Positions 18,682-28,793 of a stretch of 64,000 nt of DNA are shown piece by piece; position 1 is the first letter of the stretch; each line of letters begins with the position of its first letter. Origin of the DNA: Geomicrobium sp. JCM 19038. GTDB taxonomy: Bacteria > Bacillota > Bacilli > Bacillales > Marinococcaceae. A program made the position numbers and the translations under genes. Under the pieces are notes generated by a model. That model ran no database searches and was not told the DNA's origin. It saw only the letters and a program-made list of their open reading frames with translations. The DNA is taken from NCBI RefSeq assembly GCF_000698125.1, contig NZ_BAXA01000007.1, positions 62,001 to 126,000 on the forward strand, read 5' to 3'.

Positions 18682-18716
18682 AAAAAACCTCTCAATCGAT
18701 GATTGGGAGGTTTTTT
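18682..18716 (+). terminator. Rho-independent terminator of the protease gene
   Basis: A 16-base stem (18682-18697 with 18701-18716, 3-base loop) ends in six T. Confidence 0.9.
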
Positions 18717-19026
18717 GATGAGCATGCGCTGCTCACATATAGCCAGCTATGTTAGCAGAATAAGTGAAAAAACAGCCGGTTTCTCGTGCTCTGTTCACTA
18801 AGCCTGATCTGGAGTTCGTTTAAGCAAACAATCAGTAATATGTGGACATTTTGAAAAGATGGCTTCAACTTTGGAGCGAAAACCCCACAAACAAGCTTTT
18901 CTATTGGAATTCCAGCAATTCACCTTCAATTCTAGAGTGAAATCCCCACATAAATCGTTACGATAACTTTTTTTTGAAGTACACGTCCAAGCTCGCTTCT
19001 TAGAAAGAATCCTCGCTCTTGAAAAA
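18717..19026. other. Intergenic region with CCCCACA repeats
   Basis: About 310 bases without a supported gene between the protease terminator and the next minus-strand terminator. It contains two imperfect direct repeats of about 32 bases (18864-18895 and 18925-18957) sharing GNGAAANCCCCACA; related motifs recur near 62.3 kb. Confidence 0.45.
18864..18957 (+). repeat. Pair of imperfect direct repeats
   Basis: Copies start at TTCAAC (18864) and TTCAAT (18925). By eye about 25 of 31 positions agree, including GCGAAAACCCCACA versus GTGAAATCCCCACA. The function is unknown. Confidence 0.45.
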
Positions 19027-19054
19027 AAGCTCCCAATCCACGGATTGGGAGCTT
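19021..19054 (-). terminator. Rho-independent terminator of the minus-strand binding-protein gene
   Basis: A 12-base stem (19027-19038 with 19043-19054, loop CACG) reads into seven T on the minus strand. Confidence 0.85.
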
Positions 19055-19063
19055 GCTATGTTT

Positions 19064-20641
19064 TTAATCCTCAATCGTCGTATTCCAAAGAATCGGGCCG
19101 ATCAAGTCTTCGTAGTTTTGGACATTGCTACGAACACCTGTTAAGCCGGATGATTTACCGATGTTTAACATGGGCATGTCTTCATAGAATTGAACTTGTA
19201 ATTCTTCGAAGACTTCAAATGCTTCTTCTTGTGTAGGTTGCTCTTTAATTTCATCAAGGAGTCGATCTAACTCTTCACTCTTTGTCCAACCGACGTAGGC
19301 TGCGCGTTTACTGAGCGTCGGGTATTGATGTGGAATGAGTCTTGTTGAGAAACTTGTAATGGCAATATCAAAGTTACTAGGGTCCTCAGAGAGTTCTAGA
19401 TACGTCGGCCAATCGGTTACTTCTAAGACTGCATTCATTCCAAGCTCTTCAAGTTGCTGATGTAAAACGACCGCCGTGTTGTAAAGGGAATCATAATCTC
19501 TTGCAACTAGAATAACAACTTCTTCACCGTCATAACCCGCTTCATCTAGCATCTCCAGCGCGCGATCTGGGTCGTTTTGGAAGTAGTGTTCTTCACCAGC
19601 TTGTGAATGCCAATCAACTTGATCTTCGAACATGATACCTGCGTCTAATGTAAAGAATTCTTCCGATACGTAAGCGCCAAGCATGATAGCTTGATTGTCA
19701 ATGGCGGTATTTACAGCTTGTCTCATGAGAGGATCGGTAAATACACCTTCCTCTTCATTGAAAATCCCTGTTTGTAAAGAACCTAAAGCTGTAACGAGTT
19801 CAACGTCTGGCTGTGCTTCAAGTTGATCAGCGTTATCGAGGGGAACTGTAATGATGACGTCGTATTCGCCAGTTTGCAAGCCAGCGATGCGTGTCGATGA
19901 GTCGGTGACAAATTCAAAGTATAAGTTCTCAATTAAAGCTTCTTTATGTCCAGAGAGTCCGCTTGCTTCCTCTTCAGATGGCACGTAATCTTCAAACCGC
20001 TGCATATGAATGTGCTGGTCTGTTTGCCAATCAACGAATTCGAATGGTCCAGTTCCAACATACTCATTAACGCCTGTACCATCGGCCTCATCCACGATTT
20101 CTTTTGGCATGATTGCTGCAATCTGAACGACTTCTGCTAACACGTGGAGAATTATGGAAGACGATTCATCCAGTTGAAGTTCAACGGTATAATCATCAAC
20201 TTCAACAAACGTTGAATGTTCTAAATTAGAACGACCTTGTGTTGTCGTCTCTTTCCAACGTTCCATAGAGGCTACTACATCTTCAGCAATCATTTCCTTA
20301 CCGTTATGAAAAAGCACACCTTGCCGCAAGTGAAACGTAATCGTCTTACCGTCGTCACTTTCTTCAATTGACTCTGCTAACATAGGTACAACTTCAAAGT
20401 CGTCATTAATTGTGACAAGCGCTTCATAAAAATGGCGTGTAATGTCACGAGTTGCAACGGCTGTTGTGATGTATGGATCGAGTGATTCTGGTTGAGCAGG
20501 ATAGCCCACTCGTAATTCCTCTGCGATGGCATTATTTGTTGATGATGCATCCGTACTTTCTGTTACATCGCTACTATTATCATTATTACAGGCAACTAAA
20601 AGTCCTGCAGAAATGAGGCTTAAAGGCATCCATTTCTTCAC
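19064..20641 (-). CDS. Family-5 (OppA/DppA-like) substrate-binding lipoprotein
   Basis: An intact 525-residue member of the paralog set. GTG 20641 is the likely start: a run of six G lies 7 bases upstream, and the protein then begins MKKWMPLSLISAGLLVAC with a proper lipobox. The mature region opens with an Asp/Ser-rich linker and LRVGYPAQPESLDPY, followed by MLAESIEESDDGKTITF and the conserved VLFHNGKEMIAEDVVASMERW. It ends YEDLIGPILWNTTIED. It should be an extracellular solute receptor for peptides or peptide-like amides. It is monocistronic, divergent from the M20D amidohydrolase, and no permease or ATPase gene accompanies it. It most resembles the copy at 27.2-28.8 kb. Confidence 0.88.
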   Translation of the reverse strand: MKKWMPLSLISAGLLVACNNDNSSDVTESTDASSTNNAIAEELRVGYPAQPESLDPYITTAVATRDITRHFYEALVTINDDFEVVPMLAESIEESDDGKTITFHLRQGVLFHNGKEMIAEDVVASMERWKETTTQGRSNLEHSTFVEVDDYTVELQLDESSSIILHVLAEVVQIAAIMPKEIVDEADGTGVNEYVGTGPFEFVDWQTDQHIHMQRFEDYVPSEEEASGLSGHKEALIENLYFEFVTDSSTRIAGLQTGEYDVIITVPLDNADQLEAQPDVELVTALGSLQTGIFNEEEGVFTDPLMRQAVNTAIDNQAIMLGAYVSEEFFTLDAGIMFEDQVDWHSQAGEEHYFQNDPDRALEMLDEAGYDGEEVVILVARDYDSLYNTAVVLHQQLEELGMNAVLEVTDWPTYLELSEDPSNFDIAITSFSTRLIPHQYPTLSKRAAYVGWTKSEELDRLLDEIKEQPTQEEAFEVFEELQVQFYEDMPMLNIGKSSGLTGVRSNVQNYEDLIGPILWNTTIED

Positions 20642-20826
20642 ATCTATTCCCCCCAAAGGTGTATTTGCAGAACAATTGTTCTAAGTATTAACGATTAGTG
20701 TACCTTAATTGATAGAAAATTCAATAGTTTTGCGAGAAAAATTAACAAAGTAGTGAAAAGATTGTGTAAGATGAGATATAGTAAACGTGAGCGCTTTATA
20801 TTACGAGTAATAAGGAGGGGAATGGG

Positions 20827-21998
20827 ATGGCACTTACATATCCATTAACAAATGAGGCAATTTTCACACAAATGGTAGAGTGGAGACGACACTTTCACCG
20901 CTATCCAGAGCTTTCATTTCAAGAGGTAGAAACACCAAAATACATTGCAGCTCTTTTGAAAGAATTAGGATTGGACGTACGTGAACAAGTAGGGGGCGTG
21001 GCATCGTTGCAACCCTTCATTGTGCTGGGGAAGGACCGACAGTTGCATTTCGGGCAGACTTTGATGCGTTGCCAATTCAAGAGGAGAACAACGTAGACTA
21101 TGCTTCAGAAAATCCAGGAGTGATGCATGCGTGTGGTCACGATGGCCATGCAGCTGCGTTATTAGGTGTCGCACATTTATTGACAGAAATGAAAGAAGAA
21201 TTAACTGGAAAGGTCGTCTTTATTTTTCAACATGCAGAAGAGTTGACGCCGGGTGGCGCGATTGCAATGGTTGAAGATGGATGTCTTGATGGGGTCGATG
21301 TTATTTTCGGTGCACACGTGTCTTCAGATCTAGAGCTTGGACTGTACAACGTACGTAGTGGTGCAATCATGGCTGCGGCGGATGCATTTTCAGTAGAGAT
21401 TCAAGGCAAAGGTGGTCACGGGGCGAAACCACATACGACAATTGATCCAATTACTGCAGGAACATCACTCGTCAATGATTTACAACGAATCGTTTCTCGC
21501 CGGGTTGATCCAATTGATCAAGCCGTTGTTTCCGTATGTAAGTTCCAATCTGGGAATGCATTCAATGTTATTCCTGATACTGCGAGTGTTGCAGGAACAG
21601 TACGGACCTTTAATAAAGAGACGAGAACTCAAATTGAACGAGATATTGAGCGGATCGTGTCGGGGATAGAACTTACGGGCGATGTTACTTGTTCACTCAC
21701 CTATACGAAAGGGTATCCGACCGTTGTGAATCATGAGAAAGAAACAGCAATCGTAAAAGAAGTCATGAAAGACATAGTAGGCGAGTCAGCGGTCATTGAA
21801 CGACCACCGATGATGGGAGCAGAAGACTTTGCCTATTATTTAGAAAGTGTTCCGGGAACGTTTATTCATGTTGGTGCGATGACGGATGACCCAGATACAC
21901 AATATCCTCATCACCATCCACGCTTTAACTTTGATGAACGAGCGCTTGGCAACATTGGAACGCTTTTTGTAAGTCTTGCAGAACACTATTTAAAATAA
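20827..21998 (+). pseudogene. M20D amidohydrolase (N-acyl amino acid / IAA-conjugate hydrolase type), frameshifted
   Basis: The first frame starts after AAGGAGG with the family-typical MVEWRRHFHRYPELSFQEVETPKYI and breaks at LDVREQVGG. The -1 frame then reads GIVATLHCAGEGPTVAFRAD and on to the normal end. Metal motifs HACGHDGHAAALLG, FIFQHAEELTPGGA, KGGHGAKPH and MMGAEDFAYYLE are present. A G appears to be missing from the run 20992-20996 (five for an expected six). Combined length is about 390 residues, as usual. M20D enzymes cleave N-acyl amino acids, hippurate-like or auxin conjugates in the cytoplasm. It probably shares the substrate range of the adjacent binding lipoproteins. Confidence 0.85.
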
Positions 21999-22002
21999 TG
22001 AA

Positions 22003-22035
22003 TAAGCCTATAGATCATACAGGTCTATAGGCTTA
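22003..22035 (+). terminator. Terminator hairpin after the M20D gene
   Basis: A 12-base perfect stem (22003-22014 with 22024-22035) is followed by AT-rich sequence with a weak T tract. Confidence 0.65.
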
Positions 22036-22136
22036 ATTATTAAAATAACGTGCTAGAAGACCTGACAAAAGCCGTGAATGTTATTCCGAATTTTGTAAAT
22101 ATTATAGAGCGATAGTTTTTAAGGGAGGATAACTTG

Positions 22137-23696
22137 ATGAGAACATACAAGAAGTTGATTGTAGGAACGGTACTTAGTGCGTTGGTATTGACAGCATGTG
22201 ATTCAAGTGAAGAACCGACAGCTCAGGGAACAGATACTGGAGAAAGAACTGAACTTCGTGTCGCTTACTCTGCTCAACCTCCAATATTGGATCCCCATGA
22301 ACAATTAGCGATTGCGGTGTCTGATGTTATGCGTCATGTAATGGAACCACTTGTGACGATCGATTCCGAATACAACGTAAAACCAATGTTGGCAGAATCT
22401 TTTGAACAAAGTGAGGATGGTACAGAGATTCAGTTTGTTTTACGTGAAGATGTTGTCTTTCATAATGGAAAACCGATGACAGCAGAAGACGTAGAGGCAT
22501 CAATGAACAAATGGCTCGGCGCTGCAGGGAGTCGTAATCAATTTCATGAAGATGCTCACGTGGAAATTGATGGTGACTATGAAGTAACCCTTCATTTGCA
22601 ACAACCGTTGGCAACGGCGTTGCCATTGATGGCATTTACGAGTACTGGTTTTCCAGGAATTATGCCAAAGGAAATCGTTGAAGAAGCGAATGAACAAGGG
22701 GTTAATGACTACATAGGCACTGGGCCTTATCAATTTGAAGAATGGGTAACGGATCAACACATTCATCTAAGTAAATATGAAGATTATGTTAGTAGTGACG
22801 TTCCTACCGACGGGTTAGCAGGTGAGAAGTCTTCAAACGTAGACGATATATACTTTGAATTTGTATTAGATCCAACAACGAGAATTTCTGGGGTTCAGAC
22901 GGGCCAATACGATATTGCACACTCTGTTCCATTTGATAGTGCTGAACAAATGGATGCAGATCCAAATCTTGAAAACTTGTACTATCCTGGTGGGTTTTTA
23001 AATGTTCACTTCAACAAACGAGAAGGATTTTTTGTTGATCAAGAAGCGAGGCAATCTCTCGTAAAATCGATGAACAATGAAGCCATTTTGACAGGGGCGT
23101 ACTCAAACGATAATTTCTATGATTTAAATCACAACATTATGATGTATCACCAATTGAACAATTGGGATAGCGATGAAGGACTTGACGTGTATGAACAACA
23201 AGATCCGAGTGTGATGGAAGGTTATTTAGATGCAATTGATTATGCCGGTGAACCGATTACGATTATTACGACGAGAGACTATGAAGATCAATACAATGGT
23301 GCAGTCGTATTACAAGAACAAATGCAACAACTAGGAATGAACGTTGAGCTTGAAGTGTACGATTGGCCAACGTTACTGGAAGTGAACCAAGATGAATCAG
23401 CGTATGATATTTATGTGATGGGGAATGTCTCAGTACCAGAACCGTCGTCCAATTATTATTTTGATCCAAATTATCCTGGATGGACAACCCTTCCAGATGA
23501 GCTATTTGAACTTCGCAATGCCGCTTCCGTAGAAGATGGTATCGATGCGTATGATGATTTGTTGGCGTGGTATTGGGAAGAGGTACCTGTTTACAAAGTT
23601 GGTGACTATACACGTTTTCTTAGTTATTCTACCGATGTTGAAGGGCTTGATTATCTTGAAGGATTTGTGCTCTGGAACATCCAAAAAGAAAATTAA
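22137..23696 (+). CDS. Family-5 (OppA/DppA-like) substrate-binding lipoprotein
   Basis: About 519 residues from ATG 22137 (GGGAGG 8 bases upstream). The signal peptide ends in lipobox LTAC. The mature part shows LRVAYSAQPPILDPHEQ, MLAESFEQSEDG, VVFHNGKPMTAEDVEASM and a C-terminal YLEGFVLWNIQKEN. It is the most divergent of the plus-strand set: the 'GPILWN' ending is GFVLWN, and PEPSSNYYFDPNYPGWT replaces the PHQYP block of its paralogs, so its ligand may differ. It is followed after 25 bases by another paralog and shares its transcript. Confidence 0.87.
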   Translation: MRTYKKLIVGTVLSALVLTACDSSEEPTAQGTDTGERTELRVAYSAQPPILDPHEQLAIAVSDVMRHVMEPLVTIDSEYNVKPMLAESFEQSEDGTEIQFVLREDVVFHNGKPMTAEDVEASMNKWLGAAGSRNQFHEDAHVEIDGDYEVTLHLQQPLATALPLMAFTSTGFPGIMPKEIVEEANEQGVNDYIGTGPYQFEEWVTDQHIHLSKYEDYVSSDVPTDGLAGEKSSNVDDIYFEFVLDPTTRISGVQTGQYDIAHSVPFDSAEQMDADPNLENLYYPGGFLNVHFNKREGFFVDQEARQSLVKSMNNEAILTGAYSNDNFYDLNHNIMMYHQLNNWDSDEGLDVYEQQDPSVMEGYLDAIDYAGEPITIITTRDYEDQYNGAVVLQEQMQQLGMNVELEVYDWPTLLEVNQDESAYDIYVMGNVSVPEPSSNYYFDPNYPGWTTLPDELFELRNAASVEDGIDAYDDLLAWYWEEVPVYKVGDYTRFLSYSTDVEGLDYLEGFVLWNIQKEN

Positions 23697-23720
23697 AACA
23701 AAAGGTTAGGAGGATCATAA

Positions 23721-25283
23721 ATGAGTGTACGTAAAACCAAAATGACAGTTGGAGCAATCGCGTTTTCATTATTATTAGCTGGGTGTGGAGATTCAAATAC
23801 GGAAGAATCGAGTGCGGTGGAAGGTGCAAATGGAAGTGGTGGCGGGACGTTGAATTTTGGTTATAGTACACAGCCGGAAGTTCTTGATCCTCATTTTACG
23901 ACGGCTTCTGCAACGAGAGATTTAGTGCGACCAATCTATGAATCATTGGTTACGTTAAATAGTAATTATGAAGTCATTCCAATGTTGGCAGAAAGTTATG
24001 AAGTGAGTGAAGACGGTAAAACAATCACGTTTTCTCTTCGAGAGGGTGTCTTGTTTCATAACGGTGAAGAGTTAACTGCAGATGATGTGGTTGCTTCGAT
24101 GGAACGTTGGCAAGAGATCGCAAATGTTTTACCCGATGCAAGTTATGAAGCGATGGACCCGTATATCGTTCTGTTACATTTAGATGAGCCGAACAATACG
24201 GCGCTTCATTTGCTAGCCGATATTAGCCAAATGGCAGCGGTAATGCCAGAAGAGATCGCTGTAGATGCTCCTGCAACGGGGGTTACGGAGTATGTAGGTA
24301 CAGGACCTTATGAATTCACTAATTGGAATCAAGATCAACATGTTCACCTTACCCGCTTTGAAGAGTACACCGGTGTAGACGAAGAAACGGATGGTATGGG
24401 TGGCGCAAAACACGCGTACTTAGATGAGATTTACTTCCAATTCGTACCGGACTCACAAACGAGGGTTGCGGGCTTACAAACTGGGGAGTATGACTTAATT
24501 AATGGATTGCCATATGACAACTATGATATGTTTGAAAATGATGATTCGGTAGATTTACGTACGATGCCAAGTGGGATGGAAGTTCTCGTATTTAACAAGA
24601 AAGAAGGCTTATTCTCAGATCCACTTGCACGTCAAGCAATCAACGTAGCTTTGAACAAAGAACCGATTATGCAAGCGGCGTTTAACCATGAGGATTTTTA
24701 CAGTATGGAGCCTGCATTGATGATTGAAGATCAAGCGGATTGGCATACTCGAGCAGGCGAAGAGAATTTTGAAATTAATGATCCAGACCTTGCCCTTTCA
24801 ATGCTAGAGGAGGCAGGATACGACGGTGAAGAGATTCGCATTCTGACTTCAAGAGACTACGATCATCACTATAATGTGTCGGTCGTAACGCATCAGCAAT
24901 TGCAAGAGATGGGCTTGAATGCAACGTTGAATGTTGTCGACTGGGCGACGTTACTCAGTTTAAGAGAAGACCCGTCTCAGTATGAGATTTTCGTAACGTC
25001 ATTGTTTATCTATGCAGTTCCTCATCAATATCCGTTTTTGAACTCGAGCTGGCCAGGCTGGACGGACAACCCGGGTTACGAGGAGTACTTTGATCAGATC
25101 GATCAAGCGAATGACCAAGATGAAGCCCTTGCAATTACAGAGCAGTTACAAGAGTTGTTCTATGAAGACGTTCCTGTTGTCAATGTCGGGCATTACGATA
25201 CGATCGATGGTGTGAAAACTCACGTCATAGATTACGATCAACTTATGGGCCCAATCCTTTGGAATGTTCAGCTTGATGAGTAA
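23721..25283 (+). CDS. Family-5 (OppA/DppA-like) substrate-binding lipoprotein
   Basis: 520 residues with TTAGGAGG upstream of the ATG and lipobox LLAGC. Core motifs are GTLNFGYSTQPEVLDPHFTT, MLAESYEVSEDGKTITF and VLFHNGEELTADDVVASMERW, ending LMGPILWNVQLDE. It is a close duplicate of the next gene, sharing long identical stretches such as the GMEVLVFNKKEG and DQADWHTRAGEE regions. It is expected to be lipid-anchored on the outer face of the membrane. The second gene of a two-gene unit, it ends at a strong hairpin. Confidence 0.88.
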   Translation: MSVRKTKMTVGAIAFSLLLAGCGDSNTEESSAVEGANGSGGGTLNFGYSTQPEVLDPHFTTASATRDLVRPIYESLVTLNSNYEVIPMLAESYEVSEDGKTITFSLREGVLFHNGEELTADDVVASMERWQEIANVLPDASYEAMDPYIVLLHLDEPNNTALHLLADISQMAAVMPEEIAVDAPATGVTEYVGTGPYEFTNWNQDQHVHLTRFEEYTGVDEETDGMGGAKHAYLDEIYFQFVPDSQTRVAGLQTGEYDLINGLPYDNYDMFENDDSVDLRTMPSGMEVLVFNKKEGLFSDPLARQAINVALNKEPIMQAAFNHEDFYSMEPALMIEDQADWHTRAGEENFEINDPDLALSMLEEAGYDGEEIRILTSRDYDHHYNVSVVTHQQLQEMGLNATLNVVDWATLLSLREDPSQYEIFVTSLFIYAVPHQYPFLNSSWPGWTDNPGYEEYFDQIDQANDQDEALAITEQLQELFYEDVPVVNVGHYDTIDGVKTHVIDYDQLMGPILWNVQLDE

Positions 25284-25316
25284 TGGCTCACCTTTTCATT
25301 GATTAATGATGGTTTA

Positions 25317-25361
25317 TAAGCTACTTCGAAGACGACAAGCTTTGAAGTAGCTTACTTTTTT
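25317..25361 (+). terminator. Rho-independent terminator between binding-protein genes
   Basis: The stem TAAGCTACTTC (25317-25327) pairs with GAAGTAGCTTA (25344-25354), followed by ACTTTTTT. A second perfect 10-base hairpin (25367-25389) lies immediately downstream. Confidence 0.8.
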
Positions 25362-25498
25362 AGAAAGACTTTATTTAGAAAATAAAGTCCTTCATCCTTA
25401 TTTTCATGATCATAACATAAAGGAATATGACAGAAGTTGTCTAAATAATTAAGAGAAGTTTTAGGCGTTCATTATATAAATCAGGGAGGTAAGGGGTT

Positions 25499-27062
25499 TT
25501 GTTAAAGTCTAAGTGGGTATGGTCATTCGCTCTTATGTCAGTACCAATGGTGTTAGCAAGTTGTTCGAACGAAACAGAAAGTGAAGATGCAAGTTCTGCT
25601 GAAGGAGCAGAAGAAGTTGTCGGCGGAACGTTTAATTATGGATACGGGACACAGCCGGAAGTGCTTGATCCTCACTTTACGACGGCTGGTGCAACGCGTG
25701 ATTTAGTTCGACCGATGTATGAATCACTTGTGACGTTAAACAGCAATTATGAAGTTGTCCCGATGTTAGCGGAAAGCTACGATGTAAGTGAAGATGGCAA
25801 AACGATTACATTCAACTTACGAGAAGGCGTTCTATTCCACGATGGTGGGGAAATGCAAGCAGAAGATGTGGTGGCTTCGATGGAGCGTTGGCACGAAGTT
25901 GCAAACGTGTTACCAGAATCAGCGTATGAAGTCGTTGATCCTTATACGGTGGAATTGCATTTGGAAGAGCGTAACAACTCTGCACTCCATTTAATCGCAG
26001 ATATTAGTCAATTAGCGGGGATTATGCCTGAAAAAATTGCGAGTAACGCTCCGATTACAGGGATTACAGAGTATGTAGGGACGGGCCTTATCAATTCGAA
26101 GTCTGGCATCAAGACCAACATGTACAACTCGTTCGTTTTGAGGAGTATACAGGTGTTGAAGACGAAGCAGATGGTATGGCTGGGCAGAAAAATGCCTATA
26201 TAGACGAGATTTTCTTCCATTTTGTTCCTGACTCACAAACGAAAGTCGCCGGACTTCAAACGGGCGAGTACGATTTAATCAGTTATGTTCCGTATGACAC
26301 GTACGAAATGCTTGAAAATGACGATTCGCTTATTGTTCATACGATGCCGAGTGGCATGGAATTTCTCGTGTTTAATAAGAAAGAGGGCATTTTCTCAGAT
26401 ACAAAAGCTAGACAAGCGTTTAATATGGCAATCGATAAAGAACCGGTGATGAAAGCTGCCTTTAATTATGAAGAGTTTTATAGTATGGAACCAGCACTTA
26501 TGATTCCTGATCAAGCGGATTGGCATACGCGAGCAGGAGAAGAGCATTTTAATGAGTATGATCCTGATCGCGCACTAGAATTGTTAGACGAAGCAGGCTA
26601 TAACGGTGAAGAGATTGTTATTCTAACAACAAGAGACTACGACCATCATTACAGTGTGTCGGTCGTCGTACATCAGCAACTGCAAGAACTTGGCTGAATG
26701 CCACATTAAATGTCGTAGACTGGGCAACGTTACTTAGTCTAAGAGAAGACCCGAGTGAGTTTGATATTTTTGTAACGGCTTCATTTATTTATGCCGTTCC
26801 GCACCAATATCCGTTCTTTAATAGTGATTGGCCAGGTTGGACGGATCATGAGAATTATGACATGTACTTCAATCAAATTGATCAAGCCGAGAGTCAAGAA
26901 GAGGCGCTTGAGACTTTGGCTGAGCTTCAACAATTCATGTATGAGGATATGCCGGTAATGAACGTCGGTCATTACAGCACTATTGATGCGACAAATGACC
27001 GTGTAGAAGGGTACGAGATGTTAAGTGGACCGATTCTTTGGAACGTGCAATTGGCAGACTAA
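25499..27062 (+). pseudogene. Family-5 (OppA/DppA-like) substrate-binding lipoprotein with two frameshifts
   Basis: Three successive frames make one protein of about 520 residues, closely matching the preceding paralog. Frame 1 (TTG start, GGAGG 9 bases upstream, lipobox LASC) ends after ITEYVGTG. Frame 2 resumes PYQFEVWHQDQHVQL and runs to HHQYSV-type sequence ending QQLQELG. Frame 3 continues NATLNVVDWATLLS to SGPILWNVQLAD. A G is missing in 26083-26085 and a T at 26695. Each lesion is -1. Because every residue outside the two points aligns with the intact copy, the lesions look recent or technical. No permease genes are adjacent. Confidence 0.85.
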
Positions 27063-27081
27063 AAGTTGTCCGAATAAATGA

Positions 27082-27109
27082 TTGAAAATTAAATCTAATT
27101 CTGTATAAT
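27082..27109 (+). promoter_or_regulatory. Sigma-A promoter
   Basis: TTGAAA (27082-27087) and a perfect TATAAT (27104-27109), 16 bases apart. It lies about 60 bases before the next binding-protein start, so that gene has its own promoter. Confidence 0.7.
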
Positions 27110-27170
27110 GAAAGTCATACTTTAACATAGTAGAGTGTTACAACTTTAACGTGGGAAGATGGGGATTATC

Positions 27171-28756
27171 ATGAAGCTACGCAACAAGTATCTAGCGCTT
27201 GGGATCGTACCGTTCATGCTTGCTGCTTGCGGTGGGGATGACAGTTCAGAGACGACAACAGATGCGAGTGTTGACAACAATGATGCAACTGAGATTTCAG
27301 GGGAATTGCAAATTGGCTATAGTGCACAACCTGACACGATGGACCCGCACATGAGTCCTACTACAGCAACAAGAGATGTCAGTCGTAACGTCTTTGAAAC
27401 GCTCGTTGCAGTGAATGCCGATTATGAAGTATCACCAATGTTGGCAGAGTCTTTTGAAGAAAGTGAAGATGGGAAAACAATTACGTTTCAATTGCGTGAA
27501 GGGGTACTCTTCCATAACGGGGAAGAAATGACTGCCGAAGATGTGAAAGCATCGATGGAGAAGTGGACTGAGTACTCTTCAATCGGACGTTCAAACTTGG
27601 CGGATGCGGAGTTTATCATAGAAGACGACTATACGTTTGTGATTGAATTACCAGAGCGCAATTCAGTGATCCTCCATGTTCTTGCAGAGATTGGGCAATT
27701 TGCAGCGATTATGCCAAAAGAAGTCGTTGATGAAGCAGGTCCGACCGGAGCGAATGATATTATCGGTACAGGGCCGTTTGAATTTGTTGAATGGGCAACA
27801 GACCAACACATCCACCTCACGCGTTTTGACGATTATGTTGCGCGTGACGAACCTTCGAGTGGATTAGTCGGTGAGAAGAATCCACAATACGAAGACCTCT
27901 ACTTTAACTTTGTTTCGGATGCATCTACTCGAGTATCTGGACTTCAAACGGGTGAGTATGACGTCATTATGGCTGTACCTTATGACAATATTGATCTCAT
28001 GAATTCCAATCCCAGTATCGAAACGATGATCACACCGAGTGCAGTAGAAGTTGCTGTCTTTAATGAGCTAGAGGGCGTGTTTGAGGACCCACTCATGCGA
28101 GAGGCGGTTAACGTTGGGATTAACAACGAAGCATCATGACTGGCTCTGTAACGAGTGATCAGTTTTATAAGTTGGATCCAGGTTTGATGCTTGAGGAACA
28201 AGTCGATTGGTATACAGATGCAGGAAAAGAAAACTACTTCCAAAACGATGTTGATCGAGCGAAAGAATTGTTAGATGAGGCTGGATACGACAATGAGCTC
28301 GTAACGATTATGGCGACAAGAGATTATGATCATCATTATAATGCGGCCATTGTCCTTCAACAAGAACTCGAAAAACTAGGGATGAATGTCGAGTTAAGTA
28401 TTATTGATTGGGCAGCAATGCAAGAAGAAATCTATGATCCTAGCGCTCATGACATGTTCGTATCATCCTTTGCGACACGCTCCATTCCTCATCAATTCCC
28501 AGTGCTTAGTAAACGCGCAGAGTTTGCAGGCTGGACACAAAGTGAAGAATTGGATCGCTTGTTAGATGAGATCAAGTTACAAGAAACACAAGAAGATGCA
28601 CGAGCGGTCTTTGCGGAGTTACAAGAACAGTTTTATGAAGATTTACCGATGATTAATATCGGTAAATTCCACACCATTACATCGATGGATGAGAGTGTGG
28701 AAGGGTTTGACGAGCTTGTCGGTCCGATCTTCTGGAACGTATCGTTGAATGACTAA
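27171..28756 (+). pseudogene. Family-5 (OppA/DppA-like) substrate-binding lipoprotein, frameshifted
   Basis: About 528 residues across two frames. ATG 27171 begins MKLRNKYLALGIVPFMLAAC (lipobox LAAC), and the core reads LQIGYSAQPDTMDPHMSP. The first frame stops after NVGINNEAS; the second continues NEAIMTGSVTSDQFYKLDPG, as in the paralog at 19-20.6 kb. One A is missing at 28133 (GCATC for GCAATC). The lesion creates an ATGA overlap that imitates two coupled genes. The C-terminus is LVGPIFWNVSLND. It is the last of four binding-protein genes in a row and ends at a bidirectional terminator. Confidence 0.85.
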
Positions 28757-28759
28757 ATG

Positions 28760-28789
28760 AAAAGTGCCCACCTTGGAGTGGGCACTTTT
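28760..28789. terminator. Bidirectional rho-independent terminator
   Basis: A perfect 12-base stem (28760-28771 with 28778-28789) with A and T tracts on opposite sides, between convergent genes. Confidence 0.88.
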
Positions 28790-28793
28790 GCAT

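Noticed and set aside
18864-18957. Direct repeats considered as a CRISPR array
   Set aside because: Only two imperfect copies, spacing and length not array-like, no cas genes in the window.
25317-25390. Two consecutive hairpins considered as a riboswitch
   Set aside because: They fit a terminator plus a simple perfect hairpin, with no conserved riboswitch core; located after a gene rather than in a leader.
28136-28756. Second half of a binding protein as a separate coupled gene (ATGA overlap)
   Set aside because: It lacks a signal peptide and aligns with the C-terminal half of its intact paralogs; the overlap comes from the missing A.
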